A program made the translations under genes and the position numbers. The notes under the pieces were generated by a model, which worked only from the letters and a program-made list of their open reading frames with translations, had not been told where the DNA came from and did not search any database. A DNA stretch of 57,997 nt from an uncultured Eubacterium sp. (GTDB lineage Bacteria > Bacillota > Clostridia > Lachnospirales > Lachnospiraceae), in contig CAMEVC010000015.1 in assembly GCA_945939115.1 (NCBI GenBank), forward strand, positions 1 to 57,997, given 5' to 3'. Shown here in pieces: positions 1-7,842 of this stretch; position 1 is the first letter of the stretch, and every line of letters begins with the position of its first letter.

Positions 1-14
1 TTCTTGCCATAATA

Positions 15-57
15 AAAGGCCTCCTATGATTTATTATTTTATCATAGAAGACCTTTA
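15..57 (+). terminator. hairpin terminator of a gene left of the window
   Basis: The arms around 15-30 and 41-57 form an imperfect hairpin with a core of ATCATAG paired to CTATGAT, and the plus-strand side is followed by the T-rich stretch GGTTTTATTT. It probably ends a plus-strand transcript that enters from outside the window. Confidence 0.5.
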
Positions 58-160
58 TGGTTTTATTTAATTTACAGAAAAAGTTTCATACACTCCTTCA
101 GTAGGTATTTTTTTGCCTACTAAATACTCAAAATGCGACTACTTGTAGGTAACATGATAT

Positions 161-1162
161 TTAGAAATCAAGATCAATCTCTATTCCCTTGATATCCTCA
201 TTAATCAATTTATTTTCTTTCATTATCCTGACAATCTGCTGTTGGGCTTCTGTTACATAGTCAACATCGTTGTCTCTAATACCGGCACTAATTTCTAATT
301 TATCCGTCTCTGCCTGTCCTTCAATAATTTTCTGCTGTTCTTTTCTTTCTTTGCGTTTCTCTTCTATTTTCTCCTGCTGCTCTTCCTGCTTTTCATCTGC
401 CTTTTCAGCCTTCTCTTTATTCTCTTCCATCTGTTCGTCAATATTATCTTTACCTTCAGCAACAAGCAAGCCTTTAACTTCTCCCTCCACAGCATCTACT
501 ATCTGATCTGCTGAGTCTTTAGCTTTTAACATTTCCTGCGACTTATCTCTTTCTATCTTGGCAAGTGCTATTGACGAAGTTGTACAGGCAATCTTAAGCT
601 GCTTCTGGTCTATTTCGTCCTTGAAATGTATCTGGGATGAATTAATTTTAAGCGCTTTATCCTGATACTCTGTAAGCGGAGTATTCTCCAATTCCTTTAA
701 CCGGTCAAGCTCTTCCTTTGAAAATGTATCCTCAGCCGAACCATATCTGTTATTCTGATACTTTTCTAATAATTCAAGGTCTTTCTGTTCCTGGGAATCT
801 TTTTCAACTCCATATTCAATACGATATGCTTCTTTTTCATTCTCCAGGTCAGAAACTTTTGCTTTAAGTTCTGTAATTTCATCCAGCTTGTTAAGCTTAT
901 CCAGTTTCATATCATCGATATTCTTATCTGTCTTATCAGCGGATTTCCATGCATCTGAAATAAGCTTCATAGCCTGTTTTCTTGCACGAAGTCTTTTAGA
1001 ATTAATCTGATTATCCTTATATGGTCTAAGATTAAGCTCTGATGCATTAATTGTTTTCTTGTTCTTAGAATGGCTTCTGGTATTGTCTGCTTTCTTATCT
1101 GCATTATTTACATCCTGTACACCAGCCTGATTATTCATTGTGCTTCTTATCGTAAGTGACAT
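161..1162 (-). CDS. hypothetical coiled-coil protein, 333 aa
   Basis: I do not recognise this family. The protein is very rich in Lys, Glu, Asp and Gln and has no membrane segment or signal peptide. Residues about 70-120 and 180-290 look like long helices with coiled-coil potential; the stretch around 235-280 is almost wholly E/K/Q. The first 50 residues are Asn/Ser/Lys-rich and probably disordered. The start is backed by an AGGGAGG ribosome site six bases before the ATG. It is a single gene, divergent from the membrane protein gene at 1331, with a TATAAT box (1252-1257, minus strand) in the shared upstream region. A structural or surface-appendage-related role is possible, but nothing in the sequence shows it. 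Confidence 0.75.
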   Translation of the reverse strand: MSLTIRSTMNNQAGVQDVNNADKKADNTRSHSKNKKTINASELNLRPYKDNQINSKRLRARKQAMKLISDAWKSADKTDKNIDDMKLDKLNKLDEITELKAKVSDLENEKEAYRIEYGVEKDSQEQKDLELLEKYQNNRYGSAEDTFSKEELDRLKELENTPLTEYQDKALKINSSQIHFKDEIDQKQLKIACTTSSIALAKIERDKSQEMLKAKDSADQIVDAVEGEVKGLLVAEGKDNIDEQMEENKEKAEKADEKQEEQQEKIEEKRKERKEQQKIIEGQAETDKLEISAGIRDNDVDYVTEAQQQIVRIMKENKLINEDIKGIEIDLDF

Positions 1163-1213
1163 ATGCCCTCCCTGTTATAAACCTTTTATCCCAAACTCCA
1201 TTTCGGGATTCCC

Positions 1214-1294
1214 AATTGTTTACATATATATCGGCTTAGTGAACAATTATCATTATAGTCGCTTCTTGTATATAGTAAATTAATATGGTATAGT
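1214..1294. promoter_or_regulatory. divergent promoter region with inverted repeat
   Basis: On the plus strand TTGTAT (1266-1271), a 17-base spacer and TATAGT (1289-1294) precede the membrane protein gene at 1331. On the minus strand TATAAT (1252-1257) with a weak TTTACT box 16 bases upstream precedes the coiled-coil gene. The two promoters overlap. An inverted repeat with arms AATTGTTTAC (1214-1223) and GTGAACAATT (1240-1249; 9 of 10 bases pair) lies just downstream of the minus-strand -10 box and could be an operator or a leader hairpin. Confidence 0.5.
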
Positions 1295-1330
1295 CTTACT
1301 GTCAATGTCTTATGAGGGGGACTGAATATC

Positions 1331-1852
1331 ATGAAATTTGCGAAAAGAACTGATATAGTTATGACCATTATATATACCGTTATTAGCATTTTACTTATTG
1401 CCGCATTTGTATTATCACTTATATATGCTAACAGCATGATGAATTACTTTGATGCCGGAAAGCTTAACAGCAGCAATTATTCTCCTGATGATGTCACTGC
1501 AGGCTACAGATTATTAGGTCATCTGTTCTATGGTGGATTTTCTTTTGCAGCATCACTTGTACTATATGTAGTTGCAATCTATGTTGCCATTTTCGGATTG
1601 CCACTTGTTATCATTACTATTTTTGCTTACATTGGCATGGCATTATTCAAGAAAACTAAGAATCCAAAGCATATCAGAAGAAATCTTATTGTCAAAATCA
1701 TATACACAGGCATATGGACTATTCTTGCTCTTATTATGACAATCAAGGATATCGGATTTGTTATTATATTTGCAATACCTGCAGTTATACTTTCCATTCT
1801 TATTGCCGCTGTTTATGGCATGAGAGAACATGAATATTTCTCTGAATATTAA
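1331..1852 (+). CDS. small multi-pass membrane protein, 173 aa
   Basis: The protein has about four to five hydrophobic segments: residues about 10-33, 68-90 and 85-108 (adjacent), 122-143 and 145-163. Short charged loops (KKTKNPKHIRRN near 108-119) suggest positive-inside orientation. No catalytic motif or known domain is visible. The ATG follows a GAGGGGG ribosome site. Its stop overlaps the stop of the convergent ABC ATPase gene by four bases. It could be unrelated to the transporter, because it is on the opposite strand with its own promoter. Function unknown. Confidence 0.75.
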   Translation: MKFAKRTDIVMTIIYTVISILLIAAFVLSLIYANSMMNYFDAGKLNSSNYSPDDVTAGYRLLGHLFYGGFSFAASLVLYVVAIYVAIFGLPLVIITIFAYIGMALFKKTKNPKHIRRNLIVKIIYTGIWTILALIMTIKDIGFVIIFAIPAVILSILIAAVYGMREHEYFSEY

Positions 1853-2478
1853 GATACTACTCTTCCTTCACTTATTTCAATAATTTCATCTGATAGCATC
1901 TCCAGTTCTTCTTTATCATGACATGCAATTATAATCACTGCACCTCTTTTCTTTTGTTCCTCTAGAATTTGATGTATTTTTTTTGCACCATCTTCGTCCA
2001 ATGCATTTATCGGTTCATCTAAAATAATAATATCAGGATTTTCCATAAAAGCTGCTGCAATTCCAAGCTTTTGCTTCATACCTAACGAATACTTCCTATA
2101 TATTCTCTTGTCATCTGGATCTAATCCAACCTGCTCCAAGGCTTTTCTGATTTGGTTATCATCAATTTTATTTTGAATAGATGCAAGAACCTTTAAATTT
2201 TTAAATCCGGTATAATTATTTATAAATGATGGATTCTCAATAAGTACGCCTATACTTCTTGGGAATGATATTTCTTTTCCCAAAACCTCTCCATCAATTG
2301 AAATTGTTCCACTTGTCGGCGTTATCAGACCACATATTGCGCGCATAAGCATTGTCTTTCCAGAACCATTCTTGCCTTTCAAACCATAAACCTTCCCACT
2401 TTCAAATTTCAAATTTATATTTGAAAGTATCTCATTCTTTTTTATTGTCTTTGACAGATTATTGATTTGAATAACCAT
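1849..2478 (-). CDS. ABC transporter ATP-binding protein
   Basis: This is a single nucleotide-binding domain of 209 residues. Walker A is GKNGSGKT (35-42), the signature is SLGMKQ (131-136), Walker B is IIILDEP (150-156), and the H-loop His is near 187. Such short NBDs with an LGMKQ-type signature go with ABC-2-type membrane subunits in peptide export or immunity systems. A good GAGGGAAA ribosome site precedes the ATG. It is the last gene of a leftward set that starts with the 74-residue peptide at 6449, so it most likely energises the three membrane proteins encoded at 2502, 3295 and 5375. The substrate is unknown. Confidence 0.9.
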   Translation of the reverse strand: MVIQINNLSKTIKKNEILSNINLKFESGKVYGLKGKNGSGKTMLMRAICGLITPTSGTISIDGEVLGKEISFPRSIGVLIENPSFINNYTGFKNLKVLASIQNKIDDNQIRKALEQVGLDPDDKRIYRKYSLGMKQKLGIAAAFMENPDIIILDEPINALDEDGAKKIHQILEEQKKRGAVIIIACHDKEELEMLSDEIIEISEGRVVS

Positions 2479-2501
2479 TTTCCCTCTTTTCTTTTACATC
2501 A

Positions 2502-3290
2502 TTATAAAAAATCAATATAATTAATTTTTCTTATTGATTCACATGTAAATAATATACTTAATAAAATTCCAATAACTAAACCAGCTGTAATATTTATACC
2601 ATTATCTGTTATCAATGAATTTCTAAATAACATAGATATGTTCCCCAAAAGAAAAGGTGATGTAATATAAACACATAAAATGTTGTAGCCCAAAATAAAT
2701 GCAAATGCTAATACCCTTCCAACATAAATATTTAAAAATATCTGAATAATTGCCTCAAATATTCCATATATCCATGGAAATACTGCAATCCACAAACCTA
2801 TATCCTTTTCTATTTTAACTCCGCAGATATACGAAAAATAATTATAATGTATACTAGAAAAATCCGTACTATAAAATACTGTATAAATCATTACCCCTAA
2901 AAATACACATAAATATATCATTGAAACTTTTAGAAATACATCTCTTATCTGACATATCATATAATGTTTACGCGAATTTGATTTTATTAAAATCCATTCA
3001 TCTTTAATAGAATTTTTTACATATGGAGCAAAATATCCACTTGCCAATATAAATAATTGAAGAGTAATCCATATGAATGGAATCTTAAAATTCCGGTCTT
3101 CAACATTTTTTAATTTCGGAATTCCTCCAAGAATATATAATATATTGTCTTTAAATGATATATTGCACTCTGATAATCCATTAATTGGGGTCACACTATC
3201 AATTCTAATCTGAAAATAAAAGCAACACATAATGGTAAAAAATATAACCGCCAGATATAAAAAAATATTTTTTCGAAAAAAATTTTTCAT
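2502..3290 (-). CDS. ABC-2-like membrane subunit, 262 aa
   Basis: The protein has about six hydrophobic segments (roughly residues 10-28, 70-90, 113-135, 165-190, 195-215, 230-250). Segment number, the lack of other motifs and the neighbouring ATPase fit an ABC-2-type permease. The ribosome site is weak, and the gene begins four bases after the stop of the previous gene, so translational coupling is likely. It is one of three membrane subunits in this operon; the three are not obviously copies of each other. I infer that it forms part of the transporter with the ATPase at 1849; a self-protection role is an alternative. Confidence 0.75.
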   Translation of the reverse strand: MKNFFRKNIFLYLAVIFFTIMCCFYFQIRIDSVTPINGLSECNISFKDNILYILGGIPKLKNVEDRNFKIPFIWITLQLFILASGYFAPYVKNSIKDEWILIKSNSRKHYMICQIRDVFLKVSMIYLCVFLGVMIYTVFYSTDFSSIHYNYFSYICGVKIEKDIGLWIAVFPWIYGIFEAIIQIFLNIYVGRVLAFAFILGYNILCVYITSPFLLGNISMLFRNSLITDNGINITAGLVIGILLSILFTCESIRKINYIDFL

Positions 3291-3294
3291 TATA

Positions 3295-4035
3295 TTATTT
3301 ATGACCTTTTTCTATAAATTCTTTGTGCTCCGAATAAATATATCCACAACAATATATACATAGAGCAATAATAAACAATCTAACTATTGCGTTTATTGAC
3401 TTAAGACTATTAGTTCCCCAATCCGTAATAATATAATTAAACCGCGAAAAGAACAGAGGAACATATGTAGGATGGATATCACTAATTGCTGCACCTATTA
3501 TAAATATCAAAGGTAAGAAACGCAAATCCGTTATCCATATAATCAACTGCGAAAAAGAAAAGCATACTACAGTCTGCATCATCAAAATCATCAGCGCCTT
3601 CAAAATAACAATGACAAAGCTGATATTGCTTGTTTTTCCCATGCTTTGTAATGCATATGAACTATTAAACTGATTCCAGTTAATTAACCCTCCGTCTTTA
3701 CAATAAAACATAGCAAAACTCATAGTAATTATCAGAACAAATGTGCACAACCCTAAAGAAATACAAAAACTTGTTTTTATCTGTTTATTCCATAGTCTGC
3801 GTCTATTCTTCACCTTTAAGACTTTCATGATTTGAAAATCATCTCTTGTCACATATAAATAATAAATTTCAAATAATGCAATAATTTTAGATATATTAAC
3901 AGCATTTGTTATAAATCTCAATTCATCTAAAATACATTTTTCTCCCGGATATTTTATAAAGCTGGCAGCAAACAAAATATAACCGGTAAGCATAATTACA
4001 ATCATGCCAAGAATTTCATTTATATACTTTCTCAT
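3295..4035 (-). CDS. ABC-2-like membrane subunit, 246 aa
   Basis: About six membrane helices are visible (roughly residues 8-28, 45-63, 90-112, 140-162, 170-188, 210-232). A basic cytoplasmic loop, KVKNRRRLWNKQIKTS, near 73-88, resembles the coupling region of ABC-2 permeases that contacts the ATPase. The AAAGGGA ribosome site lies five bases before the ATG. It sits between an anchored extracytoplasmic protein (4046) and another permease (2502). The family cannot be named from the sequence alone; the assignment rests on topology and operon context. Confidence 0.75.
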   Translation of the reverse strand: MRKYINEILGMIVIMLTGYILFAASFIKYPGEKCILDELRFITNAVNISKIIALFEIYYLYVTRDDFQIMKVLKVKNRRRLWNKQIKTSFCISLGLCTFVLIITMSFAMFYCKDGGLINWNQFNSSYALQSMGKTSNISFVIVILKALMILMMQTVVCFSFSQLIIWITDLRFLPLIFIIGAAISDIHPTYVPLFFSRFNYIITDWGTNSLKSINAIVRLFIIALCIYCCGYIYSEHKEFIEKGHK

Positions 4036-4045
4036 ACTATCCCTT

Positions 4046-4819
4046 TTATCTTTCTTTTCCAGTCAAATCAAGGGCAATAAACCGGTTTTGCTTTTTAGTC
4101 ACTGATGATATTCCTGTCTGTCCATCATTAGGAAATATACATATATCATTCTTTTTCACAGCATTTTCCGGAACCAGATATACCAATTCAAAACTAATCG
4201 AATCATTTACCCCAAAATCATATAATATTCCATTATTTCCAAATAAATCTTCCGTATTGGGTCTGTATATATAATCATCTGAACTATGGTATTTGTATTG
4301 CGCAATTCCTTCTTTGCTAACTTCAATATAGCAGTTTTTTTTAGGTAAATATGAAATGCTTTTTTCCCCTATATTTTTTACTGTAAAGTCAACATATAGA
4401 TAATAATAATCCTTTAATATTGTTCCATCATTATCAAAATTATCCTGTCCAAAATCTTCTTTTAATCTTTCTTTAAATTTAATACCATCATCTAATTTCC
4501 TGCTATATGAATAATCTGTCACTGTAATTTGTTGTCTTTCAATTGGTTCCGACTTCCCATTATAATAAAATTCTACTTCAACAGGTTCTCCTGCCTGAAA
4601 TATCTGCGAGACATCAATCTGTACCTCTCCATCATCAAAAACAGAAGTTTGCTTTTGGTTTTCTTGTACTGAACTGCTTTTTCTATCTGTTTCATTATCT
4701 TTATTATCTTCTTTTGCTACAAACCATCCGTTTTTTAATGCAATTATCATGCAAACAGACATAACAATAATTAATACAATCGAAATTATTTTTTTATATT
4801 TTCCATTATTCATATTCAT
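4046..4819 (-). CDS. membrane-anchored extracytoplasmic protein, 257 aa
   Basis: Residues about 10-30 form one hydrophobic anchor without a lipobox. A polar linker (DNKDNETDRKSSS) follows, and then an extracytoplasmic domain of about 190 residues made mainly of beta strands, with YLYVDFTVKNIGEKSISYLPKK-like wording typical of DUF4352/DUF5067-type immunoglobulin-like domains. The run just quoted is split here as YLYVDFTVKN and IGEKSISYL. I chose the second possible ATG because AGAGG lies six bases before it. Together with the similar-sized protein at 4832 it probably sits on the outer face of the membrane beside the ABC subunits, perhaps as a substrate- or immunity-related factor. Confidence 0.7.
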   Translation of the reverse strand: MNMNNGKYKKIISIVLIIVMSVCMIIALKNGWFVAKEDNKDNETDRKSSSVQENQKQTSVFDDGEVQIDVSQIFQAGEPVEVEFYYNGKSEPIERQQITVTDYSYSRKLDDGIKFKERLKEDFGQDNFDNDGTILKDYYYLYVDFTVKNIGEKSISYLPKKNCYIEVSKEGIAQYKYHSSDDYIYRPNTEDLFGNNGILYDFGVNDSISFELVYLVPENAVKKNDICIFPNDGQTGISSVTKKQNRFIALDLTGKER

Positions 4820-4831
4820 AGCCATCCTCTT

Positions 4832-5365
4832 TTATTTACACTTCATAATAATTGCCTGCGGATATGTGCTTAAAACAAGCTCACATTTTTCTAACGGTGG
4901 GGAATCCCAGCTTTTTTTTGATATAGCATACTTTGAATTTACAATACTTGTAATAAGATACACTGTTTTTGTTTCTCCTTTAATTAACTCTCTATCTTTC
5001 CGCAGCCTTGCTGTATTCCACATACCATTTGAACATGCACCTATCTGAATACGATTTTTTGATACTAACAGCGTCGTTTTCTCCTCATCCCCGACATAAG
5101 TAACATCAACACCTATTACTACAATCTTCTGTTCATAAAAATTTTCTTCCTGCTGGCTTTTTTCAAAAAATTGCCTTGCTTCTTCTATATCATCATATAC
5201 ATTTACACTACGAATCTTATAAACAATGTCATTAAAGCAGCACTTCTCACCAAATTCGTATACATATTTATCCACCTTATCACTATATACATTAACATAG
5301 ATTATTCTCGAAACTATACATATAATAATTATAATTACTGCAATTATCTGTATTCTCCTTTTCAT
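4832..5365 (-). CDS. membrane-anchored extracytoplasmic protein, 177 aa (DUF5028-like)
   Basis: The protein starts MKRRIQ and has a very hydrophobic helix (about residues 7-27, rich in Ile) and an outer domain of about 145 residues. The pattern VVIGVDVTYVG followed by a long beta-rich tail resembles the small anchored proteins often annotated DUF5028 beside ABC-2 permeases; this is recalled, not searched. The ATG chosen follows AGGTGG by five bases; an upstream GTG in frame overlaps that site and is less likely. It has two cysteines (near 42-43) and others near 130 and 160. It lies between a permease and the other anchored protein in one operon. Confidence 0.7.
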   Translation of the reverse strand: MKRRIQIIAVIIIIICIVSRIIYVNVYSDKVDKYVYEFGEKCCFNDIVYKIRSVNVYDDIEEARQFFEKSQQEENFYEQKIVVIGVDVTYVGDEEKTTLLVSKNRIQIGACSNGMWNTARLRKDRELIKGETKTVYLITSIVNSKYAISKKSWDSPPLEKCELVLSTYPQAIIMKCK

Positions 5366-5374
5366 ACTCACCAC

Positions 5375-6208
5375 CTAAAGCATATCTTTTCTTTTTCTTA
5401 TCCTATTAATATAAACAAGCATCAATATCGATAAATATATTAACATCTGAAGAATTATCTGTAATAAATCGTCCTTCAAAACATCATTAAATCGGAGATA
5501 TTCCCACGAAGGGACAAAATCATCTTTCCAAAAATTACTAATAATAAACCCGAAAAAATATATGCAAAAAGGTGAAATCATTACAACATAACTGTTAGAA
5601 AAAATATATGTTGCTATATAACAAAACAAATTCAACAATCCGAATCCAACAAATGTTGCAACCATAAACAGCAAACAATATAATACCGGTTTACTATAGA
5701 ATAATTCGGAAAAAAAATACGCATCACCCATAAATTGTTTCAGACAAGGAAAAACATTTTCAAATGGAAGAAGCATTGCACTGAGTAAAAAGCTTAATAA
5801 AAAAGGAAATACTGCACATATTCCACCAGATAAAAACATTACTATCAGCTTTGCCGAATAGAAATTAATTTTTTTCGTTCTGGTAATAATATTGTAATAA
5901 TAATGATTATTTTCATCTATATATAATGAATCACCATATGGAAAAGCTGCTAAAATTGGCAGCACTGAATATATTATTGTTCTCATTTGTCCATAATGCA
6001 GTCCAATCCATATTGAAAATGCTCCCGGAATATTATCGACTTTTCCAGTCCACGAATTATCAAGCAAAAAAGGTATTGTTTTCGTTTTTATATCAATACC
6101 GTATGAAATAAAATCATATATAATCAGCGCCGTCTCAATTATTAAAACAATTAACATTCTTTTATTTTTAAATGCTCTGTCAAATTCTATCTTAAATAGC
6201 TGCTTCAT
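5375..6208 (-). CDS. ABC-2-like membrane subunit, 277 aa
   Basis: The N-terminus, MKQLFKIEFDRAFKNKRML, followed by a first helix at about 19-38, is the usual opening of ABC-2-type permeases: an amphipathic membrane-surface helix and then TM1. Five further hydrophobic segments follow (near 78-95, 118-145, 180-205, 208-232, 250-270). It is the first membrane gene after the 74-residue peptide, 16 bases downstream, and its ribosome site (GGAAT) is weak. It probably pairs with one of the other two membrane subunits and the ATPase at 1849. Confidence 0.8.
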   Translation of the reverse strand: MKQLFKIEFDRAFKNKRMLIVLIIETALIIYDFISYGIDIKTKTIPFLLDNSWTGKVDNIPGAFSIWIGLHYGQMRTIIYSVLPILAAFPYGDSLYIDENNHYYYNIITRTKKINFYSAKLIVMFLSGGICAVFPFLLSFLLSAMLLPFENVFPCLKQFMGDAYFFSELFYSKPVLYCLLFMVATFVGFGLLNLFCYIATYIFSNSYVVMISPFCIYFFGFIISNFWKDDFVPSWEYLRFNDVLKDDLLQIILQMLIYLSILMLVYINRIRKRKDML

Positions 6209-6224
6209 CTTTTTTTAATTCCTT

Positions 6225-6449
6225 TTACCATTGATCACTGTCCGGCATCCACATACCATGACCTTCATACATAGCGTCTGTCACAGACTCTCCTCTCAAT
6301 ACTGCTTTAGAATATCCGCTTTCTCTTACCCAATTATATATATAACTATTCTCACCAGGAAATAACTTCACTTCCTGTTTTCTGATAGTTTCATCTATCC
6401 CATACTGTCCATATCCAACAACCGTCATAACCCTTCTATCATTATACAT
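6225..6449 (-). CDS. 74-residue peptide of unknown family, first gene of the transporter operon
   Basis: The peptide has no cysteine, no hydrophobic signal, no Gly-Gly leader site and no membrane segment. Its N-terminal third contains VVGYGQYGIDE; the C-terminal end, GHGMWMPDSDQW, is rich in Met, Trp and acidic residues. An AGGAGA ribosome site lies six bases before the ATG, which together with the promoter and the operator-like repeats upstream argues for a real gene. Being the first gene after a LytTR-controlled promoter and before an ABC export-type system, it could be a secreted signal, a bacteriocin-like product or an intracellular partner. No modifying enzyme (radical SAM, LanM, YcaO) or AgrB-like protease is nearby. 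Confidence 0.7.
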   Translation of the reverse strand: MYNDRRVMTVVGYGQYGIDETIRKQEVKLFPGENSYIYNWVRESGYSKAVLRGESVTDAMYEGHGMWMPDSDQW

Positions 6450-6488
6450 AGAATCTCCTTTTTTAGTAAAAATTGATTCATATAAAAG

Positions 6489-6514
6489 AGAGCATCCAAA
6501 TCACTAGATGCTCT
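6489..6514 (-). terminator. hairpin between kinase gene and peptide gene
   Basis: A perfect eight-base-pair stem (AGAGCATC 6489-6496, GATGCTCT 6507-6514) with a ten-base loop is followed on the minus strand by CTTTTATA. It can act as a weak terminator for the regulator/kinase transcript. Its 5' arm begins only two bases after the -10 box of the peptide promoter, so a transcript started at that promoter would lack part of the arm. Confidence 0.5.
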
Positions 6515-6516
6515 AC

Positions 6517-6522
6517 ATTATA
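6517..6522 (-). promoter_or_regulatory. -10 box of the peptide/ABC operon
   Basis: TATAAT on the minus strand, 68 bases before the peptide ATG. No good -35 box lies at 16-18 bases, as expected for an activator-dependent promoter; the LytTR-type repeats end 33 bases upstream. Confidence 0.6.
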
Positions 6523-6551
6523 ACGATAAAATTATTCATTTTATATACGCT

Positions 6552-6584
6552 TGGCATAAACTGTTTATTTCTGGCACAAACTGT
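6552..6584 (-). promoter_or_regulatory. candidate LytTR-regulator binding site (two direct repeats)
   Basis: Read on the minus strand, ACAGTTTGTGCCA is followed 20 bases later (start to start) by ACAGTTTATGCCA; 12 of 13 bases agree. LytTR-family regulators such as AgrA and ComE bind two ACAGTT-like direct repeats about two helical turns apart, upstream of activated promoters. The pair ends 33 bases before the -10 box of the peptide operon and reaches into the stop codon of the histidine kinase gene. A LytTR regulator is encoded at 7843. Confidence 0.7.
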
Positions 6585-7828
6585 CATGATTTCAACAAAA
6601 TAACCTTACAATTCATCATTTGGTTATTTTCCTCATATGTAATTTCTCCGCTGTACTTGTCAACTATTTCTGTTATACTTTTCATGCCATATCCATGTAA
6701 TTCATGGTTCCTCTTTGTAGTCAAAAAAACAGGATTAGTTTTTAACACACTTTTTGCTATTGAATTTTCAACTACAATCTCAATAAAACTTCTATCATAG
6801 ATTTCCAAATTCACAATTTTATCTTTTGATCGTTCTGCAGCTTCAATTGCATTATCTAACAGATTTCCTATTAGTATGCTAAGATCAACGTCATGCACAT
6901 CTTTTATTTTTCCAAATACAACACATTTAAACTCCACATCACTCTGTAAGCATTTAGTTCTTTTGTCATTAATAATGTAATTTATCACTTGATTATCACA
7001 ATATTTTGTATATCCGAATGCATCCACCTTAGTTTCAATTAATTCATCCATATATTTTTTTGCATTCTCGTATTCATGTTCGTCAATAAATCCTTTTGCT
7101 ACAATAATACTATGTTTTATATCATGTCTTAGTTTTTTTGCCTCATCATACATCTTTTCTATGCGTTCTATCTCGCTATATTTATACACATATTCAAGCT
7201 TTTCTATTGTTTCATCCATTCTTATCATTGTATGCTTATAGTTAAATATCAGTAAAAATGATACAATAAATTCTATAACAAGAGTAATTCTCAGAAATTT
7301 ATTATTCTGATTTACCCATTCTCCAACAGGTACTACCGAATAATATACCATTATAGAATAACAAATTGAATTAACCAAAATGCTTAGTATTATTTTATTT
7401 TGCGCTGACTGTTCTGATAAAAATCTATTTATTACTCTGAACAGCACTTCATTAAATACAATGTACACTCCATATAAAAGAAAAGTCAGCATCACATCAG
7501 CAAAATTTCCATAAAAAAAACACTGAATGTATCCTGTCGTACACAAAACAATTACCATTGAAGCGATTATTTCTTTCGTCAGATATTTCATTTCTTTTAT
7601 AATCAGAGTCATAGTCAGAATAAACAATACCGGTATATTGACTGAATACCCTCCAATCCGCATTTTCTCATTTCCTTGAAATCCAAACCCAATTAATAGA
7701 ATTGCCAATACAGATACAAGTAATGTTAAGCGTTTCTTTTTTTCTATAACATCTAATACACTTTCTGCAGCAATACATATAATTGAGATATATGCAGCAT
7801 ACATAATCACAGGAAATATCTTATTCAT
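6584..7828 (-). CDS. AgrC-like GHKL sensor histidine kinase
   Basis: The N-terminal half holds about six membrane helices (residues about 1-200). A linker helix leads to LRHDIKH, with the phosphoacceptor His near residue 235, and then a GHKL ATPase domain with the N box NLLDNAIEAA and the G box YGMKSI. This order is that of peptide-sensing kinases of the AgrC/ComD type. I place the start at an ATG preceded by AGAAGG; a TTG 18 bases upstream would overlap the regulator stop. It should phosphorylate the LytTR regulator encoded directly upstream and signal to the peptide operon downstream. The ligand is unknown. Confidence 0.9.
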   Translation of the reverse strand: MNKIFPVIMYAAYISIICIAAESVLDVIEKKKRLTLLVSVLAILLIGFGFQGNEKMRIGGYSVNIPVLFILTMTLIIKEMKYLTKEIIASMVIVLCTTGYIQCFFYGNFADVMLTFLLYGVYIVFNEVLFRVINRFLSEQSAQNKIILSILVNSICYSIMVYYSVVPVGEWVNQNNKFLRITLVIEFIVSFLLIFNYKHTMIRMDETIEKLEYVYKYSEIERIEKMYDEAKKLRHDIKHSIIVAKGFIDEHEYENAKKYMDELIETKVDAFGYTKYCDNQVINYIINDKRTKCLQSDVEFKCVVFGKIKDVHDVDLSILIGNLLDNAIEAAERSKDKIVNLEIYDRSFIEIVVENSIAKSVLKTNPVFLTTKRNHELHGYGMKSITEIVDKYSGEITYEENNQMMNCKVILLKS

Positions 7829-7842
7829 TTTATCCTTCTCAC

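Noticed and set aside
1186-1437. Minus-strand frame of 83 residues over the divergent promoter region
   Set aside because: It has no ribosome site, covers two good promoters and overlaps the start of the real plus-strand membrane gene.
6225-6449. Lantibiotic, Gly-Gly-leader or agr-type signal peptide assignment for the 74-residue peptide
   Set aside because: No Cys, no leader cleavage motif, and no modifying enzyme or AgrB-like protease in the neighbourhood.
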